Assembly: GCF_001426645.1 (NCBI RefSeq)
Contig: NZ_LMEX01000001.1
Span: forward strand, 572,755-636,754
Direction: 5' to 3'
Length of the DNA: 64,000 nt
DNA from: Rhodanobacter sp. Root480
GTDB lineage: Bacteria > Pseudomonadota > Gammaproteobacteria > Xanthomonadales > Rhodanobacteraceae
The notes beneath the pieces are model-generated. The model saw nothing but the letters and a program-made list of their open reading frames with translations. It was not told the origin of the DNA and made no database searches. The translations under genes were made by a program, and so were the position numbers. Every line of letters begins with the position of its first letter. Positions within the stretch are counted from its first letter, which is position 1. Shown piece after piece: positions 1-7,030 of the stretch.

Positions 1-250
1 CCAGGCCGCGGGGCGCATCGCGGTGATGCCCGGTGCCGGCATCACCGCGCCAAACATTGCTGCGCTGGCGCAAGTCACTGGCGCCCGAGAATTCCACGCC
101 TCCGCCAAGCGGCAGCGGCCTTCCGGCATGCGTCACCAGCGGCCAGCGCTGGGCGACATGGAAGGTGGCGAACTGCGCAGCGACGTCGAACAGGTGCGTG
201 CGTTGGTGGAAGCCCTACGGGCATTGGATCCTTCGGCAACACCGCGTTAG
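1..250 (+). CDS. cutC: Copper homeostasis protein CutC, C-terminal fragment (5' end outside window)
   Basis: Only about the last 82 codons are present; the reading frame enters at base 2 and ends at the TAG at 248-250. The segment GRIAVMPGAGITAPNIAAL followed by TGAREFHASAK matches the conserved C-terminal part of the CutC TIM barrel (family pattern MPGGGV..N...L....G..E.H.SA). CutC is a cytoplasmic protein historically linked to copper tolerance; its biochemical role is unsettled. The fragment continues through a short variable tail as in other family members. The downstream fabV lies 200 bases away on the same strand and is probably a separate unit. Confidence 0.85.
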   Translation, partial: QAAGRIAVMPGAGITAPNIAALAQVTGAREFHASAKRQRPSGMRHQRPALGDMEGGELRSDVEQVRALVEALRALDPSATPR

Positions 251-280
251 CCAGCGCGGAAGTCTCGCACTTCCAACCCC

Positions 281-322
281 GTTCCCCCTGAGCGTAGCCG
301 CCCCGCGGCGAAGTCGAAGGGC
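281..322. repeat. Dispersed REP-like imperfect palindrome
   Basis: The intergenic stretch between cutC and fabV contains a CCCCTGAGCGTAGCCG arm and a CGGCGAAGTCGAAGGG arm that pair imperfectly. The CTGAGCG...GAAGTCGAAGGG wording is familiar from short extragenic repeats scattered through many high-GC proteobacterial genomes. Copy number cannot be seen in this window, so the repeat call is by resemblance. Confidence 0.4.
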
Positions 323-450
323 GCCTCGCAACAAGGCTCCACTATCCGCAGCCGCGTCGCAGCACCAGCCCAAAGCGATCCCTACCGCAGCGCATGGATG
401 CCCCGCTTGGTTACTATGGCCCATTGCCAAATAACTGCTGGAGCCATCGC

Positions 451-1653
451 GTGATCATCAAGCCCAAAGTCCGCGGATTCATCTGTGTCACCGCTCACCC
501 GGTCGGTTGCGAGCGCAACGTGCTCGAGCAGATCGAGATCACCAAGGCTGCGGGTCACGACAAGAGCAAGGGGCCGAAACGCGTGCTGGTGATTGGTGCC
601 TCCACCGGCTACGGCCTGGCCTCGCGCATCACTGCCGCGTTCGGCTACGGCGCCGCCACGCTGGGCGTGTTCTTCGAAAAGCCCAGCAGCGACGACAAGA
701 CCGGCACGGCTGGCTGGTACAACTCCGCTGCGTTCGACAAGGCCGCCAAGGCTGCCGGCCTGTACAGCAAGTCGATCAACGGCGACGCCTTCGCCCACGA
801 AACTCGCGCCAAGGCCATCGAGATCATCAAGAACGACATGGGCGGCCCGATCGACCTGGTCGTCTACTCGCTGGCCTCACCCGTGCGCAAGATGCCCGAC
901 ACCGGCGAAGTCGTGCGCTCCGCGCTGAAGACCATCGGCGAGCCGTTCCACAACACCTCGGTTGACACCAACAAGGACACGGTGATCGAAGCCACCGTCG
1001 AGCCGGCCACCGAGCAGGAAATCAAGGACACCGTCACCGTGATGGGCGGCGAAGACTGGGCGCTGTGGATCGACGCGCTGAGCAAGGCCGGCGTACTCGC
1101 CGACCACGCCAAGACCATCGCATACAGCTACATCGGCACCGAAATCACCTGGCCGATGTACTGGCACGGCACCCTGGGCCAGGCCAAGCAGCACCTCGAC
1201 AACACCGCCAAGCAACTGCGCAGCCGCCACCCCGGCCTCGAAGCCTACGTCGGCGTGATGAAATCCGTCGTCACCCAGGCCAGCGCCGCCATCCCGGTGA
1301 TCCCGCTATACGTGTCCATCGCCTTCAAGATCATGAAAGAGCAGGGCATCCACGAAAACCCGATCGAACAAGCCAACCGCCTGTTCCACGACCGCCTCTA
1401 TCGCGCCGACGGCGCCCCCGCCCCGGTCGACGACGAAGGCCGCCTGCGCCTGGACGACTGGGAACTGCGCGACGAGGTGCAGGACGCCTGCAAAACCCTC
1501 TGGCCCACCGTCACCACCGAGAACCTGCGCGAGATCACCGATTACGCGGGGTACAAGCACGAGTTCTTGAAGTTGTTCGGGTTTGATCGCGACGACGTGG
1601 ATTACGACGCCGAGGTTGAGGCGGATCGGCGGTTTGATTGTTTGGAGGGGTAA
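451..1653 (+). CDS. fabV: Trans-2-enoyl-ACP/CoA reductase (NADH), FabV type
   Basis: FabV catalyses the last, NADH-dependent reduction of each fatty-acid elongation round and is the triclosan-tolerant alternative to FabI. A GTG at 451 preceded by GGAG (440-443) gives the family N-terminus [20 protein letters not shown] and 400 aa, the usual FabV length; an upstream ATG at 394 would add non-conserved residues. The nucleotide-binding loop GASTGYG lies at residues 49-55 and the catalytic Tyr-x8-Lys at about Tyr237/Lys246 (in [11 protein letters not shown]), the long spacing that distinguishes FabV from FabI. A hairpin terminator follows the stop codon. Confidence 0.95.
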   Translation: MIIKPKVRGFICVTAHPVGCERNVLEQIEITKAAGHDKSKGPKRVLVIGASTGYGLASRITAAFGYGAATLGVFFEKPSSDDKTGTAGWYNSAAFDKAAKAAGLYSKSINGDAFAHETRAKAIEIIKNDMGGPIDLVVYSLASPVRKMPDTGEVVRSALKTIGEPFHNTSVDTNKDTVIEATVEPATEQEIKDTVTVMGGEDWALWIDALSKAGVLADHAKTIAYSYIGTEITWPMYWHGTLGQAKQHLDNTAKQLRSRHPGLEAYVGVMKSVVTQASAAIPVIPLYVSIAFKIMKEQGIHENPIEQANRLFHDRLYRADGAPAPVDDEGRLRLDDWELRDEVQDACKTLWPTVTTENLREITDYAGYKHEFLKLFGFDRDDVDYDAEVEADRRFDCLEG

Positions 1654-1665
1654 GGGTCCTTGCCG

Positions 1666-1694
1666 GGTGAGAGCGAGCTTTTGCCGCTCTCACC
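1666..1694 (+). terminator. Hairpin terminator after fabV
   Basis: A perfect 10-bp stem (GGTGAGAGCG / CGCTCTCACC) with a 9-base loop begins 12 bases after the fabV stop. There is no long T run after it, so it may be an inefficient or factor-assisted terminator. It also marks the left edge of the low-GC cassette island. Confidence 0.6.
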
Positions 1695-1730
1695 TTGACT
1701 GCGGGTTACATCGCACGGTTAGGCTGCGTT

Positions 1731-1840
1731 GGCCAAACCAGTGTTTGATTTTCAAGCTCGCGTTTGCGCCGCGAAAGCGGGTCGCCTGGGCGATAGACTG
1801 CGGGTTTAGACTGCAGTTTGAAATCCACTTGGCGTTAGCT
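1731..1840 (+). other. Possible degenerate attC site preceding the first cassette ORF
   Basis: GCCAAAC at about 1732-1738 and GCGTTAGCT at 1832-1840 could be the outer boxes of a long, diverged attC; the sequence between them is an imperfect palindrome (for example CAGTGTTTGATTTT against the complement of AAATCCACTTG). The pairing is much weaker than in the three clear sites, and GTTAGCT departs from the GTTRRRY consensus. Confidence 0.3.
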
Positions 1841-1852
1841 CTCAACAAGAAA

Positions 1853-2494
1853 ATGGCGACCTACCCAAAGAATCAGCTCGTTCCTTCGATAGCGTCAGAG
1901 TCTGTAGCTGAGCTTATGGTCAGCCTCGCGGACACTGCTGTTGACGCAGCAATATCCTCCGGCGCCCTAGACGGCATCCCAGTCGTTGGGCTCGCAACCG
2001 GAGCAATGAGAGCCGCACGCGACGTCAGGCAGGCGTTCCTTGTGCGCAAGCTGGTAAGGTTTCTTAGTGAGACTGCTAGCTTGACGGATCAGGAGCGGTT
2101 GGACTTCAAAAGTAAGTTCCACGATGAAGAGCAAGCTGAAGAGTTTGGTGGTCTTGTAGTTGTGCTCTTAGACCGAGCAGATGACCTCTCCAAGCCAATC
2201 GTTTTGGGCCGTCTCTTGGTTGCTTACGCCAAAGGAGCTTTCTCCCAAGACGACTTTTTCCGTCTCGCAAGAATGGTCGAGCGAAGCTTCACAGACGACC
2301 TATATCTGCTCAGGGGCTTCTCGTCGGGGAACATGCCACGCAAGGAAATCCAGGCTCAGAATCTATCGTCTATCGGCTTCCTTTACCAAGCAGGTTTCGA
2401 TGGCGGAGACCTTGGCGATCCAGACTCGGGCGGCATCTTGTATCAGATATCGCAATATGGAGAGTGGGTGGTGCGGTACGGGCTTGAGGGCTAA
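1853..2494 (+). CDS. Cassette-encoded hypothetical protein (213 aa)
   Basis: First ORF of the cassette array. ATG at 1853 is chosen because it sits 12 bases after the presumed site boundary; the open frame extends further upstream but only through site-like sequence. The stop codon TAA (2492-2494) lies inside the first box of the following attC, as is usual for cassette genes. The protein is acidic and mostly helical, with a small hydrophobic stretch (DGIPVVGLATGAM, about residues 40-52) and a pattern LLDRADDLSKP...GRLLVAYAKGAFSQDDFFRL near residues 105-140 that recalls small uncharacterised proteins found in mobile and defence contexts. No enzymatic motif is recognised; function unknown. Confidence 0.75.
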   Translation: MATYPKNQLVPSIASESVAELMVSLADTAVDAAISSGALDGIPVVGLATGAMRAARDVRQAFLVRKLVRFLSETASLTDQERLDFKSKFHDEEQAEEFGGLVVVLLDRADDLSKPIVLGRLLVAYAKGAFSQDDFFRLARMVERSFTDDLYLLRGFSSGNMPRKEIQAQNLSSIGFLYQAGFDGGDLGDPDSGGILYQISQYGEWVVRYGLEG

Positions 2495-2545
2495 CAGTTC
2501 GTTCAAGGCGGACGGCTACGCCGCCGCTTAACTCAAGCGTTAGGT
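2489..2545 (+). other. attC recombination site 1
   Basis: 57 bases running from GGCTAAC (2489-2495) to GTTAGGT (2539-2545). The inner part GTTCAAGGCGGACGG...CCGCCGCTTAACTCAAGC folds as an imperfect hairpin with the unpaired bases expected of a single-stranded attC substrate. It is near-identical to the site at 3700-3756. Confidence 0.9.
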
Positions 2546-2595
2546 GCTTCTGACCTCGGCGTATCTGAAAAGGCAGCTAGACTTTGGAATCGACC

Positions 2596-3240
2596 ATGAC
2601 ATCGCAGCTCATGCTTTACGTGACTTCGATCCTAGCCATTCTACTCAGCATCACTTGTGCGGAAGGAGCGCGTGCAAAGCAGGTGACGCAAGCTGAGGGG
2701 GAAAAGAATCCGGCTTGTACCGCAACATCGATAGCTGCCGGTCAACTTTGGAGTCTTGAGTACAGCTTTGGTGGCGGAATCATGCTGGGAACTGGTACGG
2801 TTAATCTCTTATTGTCCAGTAACGGCAAAGCCGTAGTGACGGTCGAGCAGCACAAGAAAAAACCAATCACCAAAACGGTAACTATTCCTCCAGCCGAGAT
2901 GAAACGGGTCGCCAGAACGCTCACGAAATGGCCTCCGGAATGCATTCATACCGTCCTTAGGAAGGGCTATATTGTTTATGACTTTGGGCACTATTCGCTC
3001 AAATTCAAAAGCGGGTCGTCATCTTCCACTACACTGTTCGATGAGTGTCACGTTGTCGATAATGTGGACGGTTTCCAAGCCATCTACGACTCTATACAGA
3101 GCCTCGCACCGTACGTGGGTAAGGAAATCACTTGGTCGTCTGGTGCTTCGACGAGCGTAAAAGGGGATATGTGCGCTCCGAAAAGCGAAGCACCTAACCA
3201 ATCGTCCAAGCGAACGCGCGAAACGCCGCGCGCCGCTTAA
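2596..3240 (+). CDS. Cassette-encoded secreted protein of unknown function
   Basis: Second cassette ORF, 214 aa from the ATG at 2596; a TTG at 2584 is an alternative start. Residues 1-25 (hydrophobic core LMLYVTSILAILLSITC) look like a signal peptide, and the Cys could serve as a lipoprotein acceptor or disulfide partner; three further Cys are seen in the body. The mature part is beta-rich, without a recognised domain. The frame does not stop before the attC: the last 15 residues (PNQSSKRTRETPRAA) are encoded by the recombination site itself and end at its internal TAA. Function unknown. Confidence 0.7.
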   Translation: MTSQLMLYVTSILAILLSITCAEGARAKQVTQAEGEKNPACTATSIAAGQLWSLEYSFGGGIMLGTGTVNLLLSSNGKAVVTVEQHKKKPITKTVTIPPAEMKRVARTLTKWPPECIHTVLRKGYIVYDFGHYSLKFKSGSSSSTTLFDECHVVDNVDGFQAIYDSIQSLAPYVGKEITWSSGASTSVKGDMCAPKSEAPNQSSKRTRETPRAA

Positions 3241-3254
3241 CTCAAGCGTTAGGC
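3192..3254 (+). other. attC recombination site 2
   Basis: 63 bases from ACCTAAC (3192-3198) to GTTAGGC (3248-3254), with the shared inner box CTTAACTCAAGCG. The stem centre (GCGCGAAACGCCGCGCGC) differs from sites 1 and 3, as expected for independently acquired cassettes. It overlaps the 3' end of the preceding ORF. Confidence 0.9.
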
Positions 3255-3267
3255 CGCAGGGAACTTC

Positions 3268-3705
3268 ATGCAATTCCACTCAGAACATGAAATGCAGTTG
3301 TTACGGGTTCTTGGGGCATTCCAGCTTTTAGAGTTCGCGCTCAAGCTGTACATTTCAACCGCTTATGCTGTAATCAAGCAGTCATTGGATGGTTCAGTTC
3401 ATTTCGGCTACGCGTATAAAGACATTCAACGCTTCCCTTTGGAAAAGCTTATGAATGTTTTCACAAAGCTCAATGACAATATTGAGCTACAGTCAAGGAT
3501 TAACAAGCTCCGTGACAAGCGAAATGATATTGCTCATGGTGCTTTGCTATATCGTCACGACCTCATCCGAGACCTCTTGGCGTTAGATGTGGAGGCCCAC
3601 GTTGTGGACTTGTCAAAGACTGAGCAAGAAGTAGATGAGTGTTTAAGTCTTGTAACGCGAGAGCTAGAACCTCTTATCTCCAAGTACCGCATCAATGCGG
3701 CCTAA
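3268..3705 (+). CDS. HEPN-like cassette protein (145 aa) with R-x4-H motif
   Basis: Third cassette ORF, starting 14 bases after an attC boundary with AGGGA upstream of the ATG. It is a helical protein with RNDIAH at residues 85-90, preceded by LRDK and followed by G, the R-x4-6-H signature of HEPN RNases and HEPN-fold nucleotide-binding proteins. HEPN proteins are common toxin or antiviral effectors, but many family members are not nucleases. No antitoxin partner is seen in the cassette. The stop codon lies in the first box of the next attC. The family call is from the motif and helical context; nuclease activity is inference. Confidence 0.7.
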   Translation: MQFHSEHEMQLLRVLGAFQLLEFALKLYISTAYAVIKQSLDGSVHFGYAYKDIQRFPLEKLMNVFTKLNDNIELQSRINKLRDKRNDIAHGALLYRHDLIRDLLALDVEAHVVDLSKTEQEVDECLSLVTRELEPLISKYRINAA

Positions 3706-3756
3706 CAAATCGTTCAAGGCGGACGGCTTTGCCGCAGCTTAACTCAAGCGTTGGGC
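3700..3756 (+). other. attC recombination site 3
   Basis: 57 bases from GCCTAAC (3700-3706) to GTTGGGC (3750-3756). The central part matches site 1 except for a few positions around the loop (GGACGGCTTTGCCGCAGC), so the two cassettes carry closely related sites. Confidence 0.9.
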
Positions 3757-3774
3757 GGCGCAGGCGACATCATC

Positions 3775-4401
3775 GTGGAATTAATCTCAGAACTTACGGC
3801 TCGTGGCTACGCGCAATTCCATGACGTCCATTGCCTTGAGCACGCGTTGTCCGCCACTGAAAGCCTTGGCCCGCTATTGCCCTTGAACGGGCAACGCGTT
3901 CAAAGACTTGTTCCGAAAGAGATAGAGGAAACCCAATCGAACTCGTTTAGCCGACGGCATGGACGCAATGCTTTTCCACTCCACACGGATACGGCGTTCT
4001 GGGCTGAGCCTGCTCGGTTCATCGTTCTATTCTCAAGCGTAATGTCCCACAGTGCTACGCGAGTGCTATCCGCAAACGACACGAACGACTTAATTGCAAG
4101 CGCTCGTCGTAACAATCCAGTTTTCTTGAGGAGTACCATCAAAGGCGCCGTTTACTCGCATCCTTGGGGAGATACGACGGAGTTCAACGCACTCTACGAT
4201 CCGTGCTGCATGCGCGCGGTCAATGCTGCCGCCCTAGAGTTCGAGGAAGCGACGCTGAAGGCAGGGGAGCGTTCGCACCGTTTGTGCTGGCGTGGGAACA
4301 CAGCGCTGGTGATTGACAATTGGCGTGTGATGCACGGCCGAGAGAGCTGCACTGATGACAATCGCTTGCTTTATCGCTTCTACCGGGGAACGAATAGATG
4401 A
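3775..4401 (+). CDS. TauD/TfdA-like Fe(II)/2-oxoglutarate-dependent oxygenase
   Basis: First gene of a two-gene cassette. A GTG at 3775 gives 208 aa; a TTG at 3751, inside the attC box, is the alternative. The iron facial triad of the superfamily is visible as His70-x-Asp72 (in FPLHTDTAFW) and His187 (in WRVMHGRES), with an Arg about 16 residues later (LLYRFYRG) that would bind 2-oxoglutarate. The DNWRVMHGRE wording is typical of the TauD/clavaminate synthase group. Substrate is unknown. The stop codon overlaps the next start (ATGA), so both genes are probably translationally coupled. Confidence 0.75.
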   Translation: MELISELTARGYAQFHDVHCLEHALSATESLGPLLPLNGQRVQRLVPKEIEETQSNSFSRRHGRNAFPLHTDTAFWAEPARFIVLFSSVMSHSATRVLSANDTNDLIASARRNNPVFLRSTIKGAVYSHPWGDTTEFNALYDPCCMRAVNAAALEFEEATLKAGERSHRLCWRGNTALVIDNWRVMHGRESCTDDNRLLYRFYRGTNR

Positions 4402-5348
4402 GTTGGGATCGCGCCGCACTTTGGTCTAAAGCCGTACTGTTCATGCAGCGTGCGACTGCCCAGGACAAGGAAAGCCCCGAGTTTGGGCTGTGGGCATCAC
4501 TTGGCCTAGAACTTCTAGCTAGGGCGGCAGTCGCGCAGACGAGCCCTGCGCTACTCGCCGATCCTGATAAAGAGCAGCGCAACCTTCTGCACGCCCTTGG
4601 GGTTAGCGCAAGCAACGCCCCGAAGTCGATACCAACAATCCAGGTGCTTTCGCATTGTAGAACGTTAGTTCCCGCTTTCACTGAGGATGAGTTCAAAGCG
4701 GCATCAGCTCTGCTGAACCGACGAAACGAAGAGCTCCATACGGGTGCTGCTGCGTTCGCTACGTTTCCACTGCAGTCGTGGATCGGCAGCTTTTTTCGCT
4801 GTTGCAAGGTGCTTGCGGAACATCAGCGTGAGTCCCTCACATCTCTGTTCGGAGTAGATGAGGCTACCGTTGCCGAGGAAATCCTAGGCAAGGCAGAGGC
4901 CGGGGTCGTATCACACGTGAGGTCTTCCATTGCGGCACATGCGAAGGTGTTCGAGGGTAAAGACGTTAGTGAGAAAACGCTTCTCGCTGAACAGTCAAAC
5001 GAAGAAAGCGAAAAGCTCTCTCATCGTGGCCACCACCGTGTCGCATGCCCGTCATGTCAGTGCACCGCGACTGTTCAAGGCACGACATATGGCGGAGAGA
5101 GACTTGAGCACCGGGATGGCATGGTCATCGTCCGGGAAAGTGTTATCCCCACCAAGTTCGCCTGCAATGCGTGCGGATTGAAACTAAATGGGTATCAAGA
5201 GCTAGTGGCGGCCGGCGTTGGCGATCACTTCACCCATAGATCGGAGTATTCGCCGACCGACTACTATGAGCTCGTTGATCCGAACGATCACGAGACAATG
5301 GATAAGTACGCCGAACACCATGGCTACTATCAATTCAGCAATGATTGA
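4398..5348 (+). CDS. HEPN-like protein with C-terminal zinc ribbon (316 aa)
   Basis: Second gene of the cassette, starting within the stop of the 2OG oxygenase gene. The N-terminal half is helical and carries RNEELH at residues 109-114 followed by TG, an R-x4-H motif like that of the HEPN protein in the preceding cassette. The C-terminal part has Cys217-x2-Cys220 and Cys256-x2-Cys259, a four-Cys zinc ribbon, followed by a Tyr/Asp/His-rich tail. A HEPN plus zinc-ribbon layout fits a nucleic-acid-acting protein. No homolog is confidently recognised. The downstream attC is truncated. Confidence 0.7.
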   Translation: MSWDRAALWSKAVLFMQRATAQDKESPEFGLWASLGLELLARAAVAQTSPALLADPDKEQRNLLHALGVSASNAPKSIPTIQVLSHCRTLVPAFTEDEFKAASALLNRRNEELHTGAAAFATFPLQSWIGSFFRCCKVLAEHQRESLTSLFGVDEATVAEEILGKAEAGVVSHVRSSIAAHAKVFEGKDVSEKTLLAEQSNEESEKLSHRGHHRVACPSCQCTATVQGTTYGGERLEHRDGMVIVRESVIPTKFACNACGLKLNGYQELVAAGVGDHFTHRSEYSPTDYYELVDPNDHETMDKYAEHHGYYQFSND

Positions 5349-5360
5349 TGCGAAAGCGCC

Positions 5361-5377
5361 GTCCAACAATTCGTTCC
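5361..5377 (+). other. Truncated attC site
   Basis: GTCCAACAATTCGTTCC matches the left boxes of attC sites (compare CCTAACAAATCGTTC of site 3), 13 bases after the stop of the HEPN/zinc-ribbon gene. The right half, including the GTTRRRY box, is missing; a tandem repeat begins at this point. Confidence 0.65.
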
Positions 5378-5382
5378 AAAAA

Positions 5383-5478
5383 CGGGGTCAGGTTCACTTA
5401 CGAGCGCTTGAATTATTGCGGAGCGAGCAAAAGCGGGGTCAGGTTCACTTACGATCGCTTGAATTGTTGCGGAGCGAG
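5383..5478. repeat. Two tandem copies of a 51-base-period repeat with GGGGTCAGGTTCACTTACG core
   Basis: Copies at 5383-5427 and 5434-5478 agree at 43 of 45 positions. The CGGGGTCAGGTTCACTT core resembles extragenic repeats seen near REP-associated Y1 transposase genes in proteobacteria, though no transposase is present here. The repeat starts exactly where the fourth attC is broken. Confidence 0.8.
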
Positions 5479-5506
5479 CGAACGAGTCACGTAGTCGTCC
5501 AGGCTT

Positions 5507-5845
5507 ATGCGAAGAACTCCCATGTGTATTGCTAAACGCTCTTGTCCAGTCTGCGGATGCAAAGACGTTGTCCAATCCTCAAGCGGGACGGGTATCAGGT
5601 CCTCGCGTTTTCAGTGCGCAGGCTGTCGCACTCAACTTGTCGCGCGGCCCACGGTCAGGGCACTCTTGAGCATACCGATCGCGTTGCTGACACCTGTTAT
5701 CTACTGGCTTGTGTACCTTGCCGCTATGCAACTGAATTTTCCGGTGTGGTTACGCGGAGCACTTCTTGGCGCGGTAGCGGGGGGCGGCTTCGCTCTGACC
5801 ATGCGAGTGATCGCAGGCGCCACTACTCTGCGGCCCCAAAGCTAG
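5507..5845 (+). CDS. Small zinc-ribbon membrane protein (112 aa)
   Basis: ATG at 5507; an ATG at 5522 (MCIAKRSCPVCGC) is equally possible. The N-terminus has CPVCGC and, about 22 residues later, CAGC, giving a four-Cys zinc ribbon. The second half contains two hydrophobic segments (about residues 50-72 and 80-100) that should cross the inner membrane. Ribbon-plus-two-helix proteins of this size are common but uncharacterised. No attC follows, so it is uncertain whether it belongs to the cassette array or is the first chromosomal gene on its right. Confidence 0.65.
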   Translation: MRRTPMCIAKRSCPVCGCKDVVQSSSGTGIRSSRFQCAGCRTQLVARPTVRALLSIPIALLTPVIYWLVYLAAMQLNFPVWLRGALLGAVAGGGFALTMRVIAGATTLRPQS

Positions 5846-5851
5846 ACGGTC

Positions 5852-6331
5852 ATGACACCTGACATCGTAGTGAGACAAGCCGACACGCCGGGCCTCGTCG
5901 AGATGGCTCGGGGCCTGTTTCGCGAGTATGCCGAGGCAATCGGCACGGACCTTGAGTACCAGGGGTTTTCCGAAGAGCTTGCCGCTTTGCCCAGCCCTTA
6001 CATACCGCCGCGCGGCGCGTTGCTCATTGCACGGGTGGAAGCGGAGGTGGCCGGCTGCGTGGCCATGCGACCATTGACGGAGGAAGTGGCGGAGATGAAG
6101 CGCCTCTATGTTCGCTCGGGCTTCCGGAGCTCCGGCCTCGGTCGCCGGCTCGTGGAGGCCGTCGTAAACATAGCGAGTGGCGCAGGCTACAAGGAGCTTC
6201 GCCTGGATACGTTGGCCAGCATGGGGGCGGCTCACGCGCTGTATCTTCGCCTTGGCTTTGTCGAGATTCCGCCCTACAACACGGCGCATCTTCCGGGAAC
6301 CCGATTTTTCTCCCTCAAGCTTGCCGCCTGA
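5852..6331 (+). CDS. GNAT family N-acetyltransferase
   Basis: 159 aa with a full GNAT fold: MKRLYVRSGFRSSGLGRRLVE near residues 84-104 holds the acetyl-CoA-binding R/Q-x-x-G-x-G/A motif (RSSGLG), and ALYLRLGFVEIPPYN is the conserved C-terminal strand-helix. The family acetylates small molecules or proteins; the substrate cannot be read from sequence. The ATG lies only 7 bases after the preceding ORF, suggesting co-transcription. Base composition is higher than in the cassettes, nearer to the host. Confidence 0.85.
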   Translation: MTPDIVVRQADTPGLVEMARGLFREYAEAIGTDLEYQGFSEELAALPSPYIPPRGALLIARVEAEVAGCVAMRPLTEEVAEMKRLYVRSGFRSSGLGRRLVEAVVNIASGAGYKELRLDTLASMGAAHALYLRLGFVEIPPYNTAHLPGTRFFSLKLAA

Positions 6332-6457
6332 GCGCCGCAAGGGACTTCCGATCATTCGGCGATTGAATCGCCGGGAATTGCCGAAGCAATCATGCCGCGG
6401 CAGAGCCAACGATAAGTTCGGCGGCCTGGTTGCTGCTCAATTCCACGAGGATCTTCC

Positions 6458-6853
6458 ATGACCAACCGCCAAGCCACCTGCCGCTGCGGAAACCTCATCA
6501 TCCACACCCGCGGCGAACCGGTCCGCGTATCCATCTGCCATTGCCTCGCCTGCCAGAAACGCACGGGCAGCGTGTTCGGTATGCAGGCGCGGTTTCCACT
6601 GGATGCGGTGACGATCGAGGGGCAGAGCAGGGAATACGTCCAGGCTGGCGACAGCGGCGCCGTCGCGCGCTTCAGGTTTTGCGGCGACTGCGGCGCCACC
6701 GTGTGCTGGGAGAGCGACGGGGTGCCGGGCTTTGTCACTGTGGCGGTTGGTGCGTTTGCGGACCCGGGCTTTCCGCCGCCGCAGGTGTCGGTTTACGAGG
6801 AACGGAAGCATTCCTGGCTGGGTTTGCCGGACGAGATGGAGCACTTCGATTGA
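6458..6853 (+). CDS. GFA domain protein (glutathione-dependent formaldehyde-activating enzyme family)
   Basis: 131 aa. Zinc-binding cysteines are arranged as in the GFA fold: CRCG near residue 8, CHCLACQ near residue 28, and CGDCG near residue 74, followed by the usual VAVGAFADPGF strand. The family name derives from a Paracoccus enzyme, but most members, including short ones like this, have no proven formaldehyde role. It stands alone between a GNAT gene and an MFS gene on the same strand. The ATG at 6458 follows GAGGATCTTCC. Confidence 0.88.
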   Translation: MTNRQATCRCGNLIIHTRGEPVRVSICHCLACQKRTGSVFGMQARFPLDAVTIEGQSREYVQAGDSGAVARFRFCGDCGATVCWESDGVPGFVTVAVGAFADPGFPPPQVSVYEERKHSWLGLPDEMEHFD

Positions 6854-7030
6854 AGCGCGGCCACCGGTGAGCTAGCAGCGGCGGAGCACTTTCTGCTGAC
6901 TGGCGAGGAAGCTCGTCATCCATCGACGAAGCGGCCAGCGCGGAGTTGAATGGCGCATTCGCGATTGCCTTGAATGCCACCCATGCCCGATGCTGCGCCA
7001 GTCGCAGCGTGGGCTGCCGGGGGCAATTCG

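Larger units (their letters stand above)
1718..5377 (+). mobile_element. Integron gene-cassette array lacking a visible integrase (CALIN-like)
   Basis: Between the fabV terminator and the chromosomal genes from about 5500 lies a lower-GC block of same-strand ORFs, each separated by a 57-63 base element that starts with RYYYAAC and ends with GTTRRRY, with the inner TTAACTCAAGCG / TCGTTCAAGG boxes of mobile-integron attC sites. Three are complete (2489-2545, 3192-3254, 3700-3756) and a fourth is cut off at 5361. A GTTAGGC core at 1718-1724 may mark the left junction. No intI gene is present in the window, so either the integrase lies elsewhere or this is an orphan cassette cluster. Codon use of the cassette ORFs is clearly unlike the GC-rich neighbours. 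Confidence 0.8.

Noticed and set aside
1728..1735. GTTGGCC as a second integron core site
   Set aside because: Does not fit GTTRRRY and lacks a paired RYYYAAC box.
5218..5575. ORFs on both strands across the tandem repeat, with repeated RGQVHLR-type peptides
   Set aside because: They arise from translating the 51-base repeat and have no start signals or homology.
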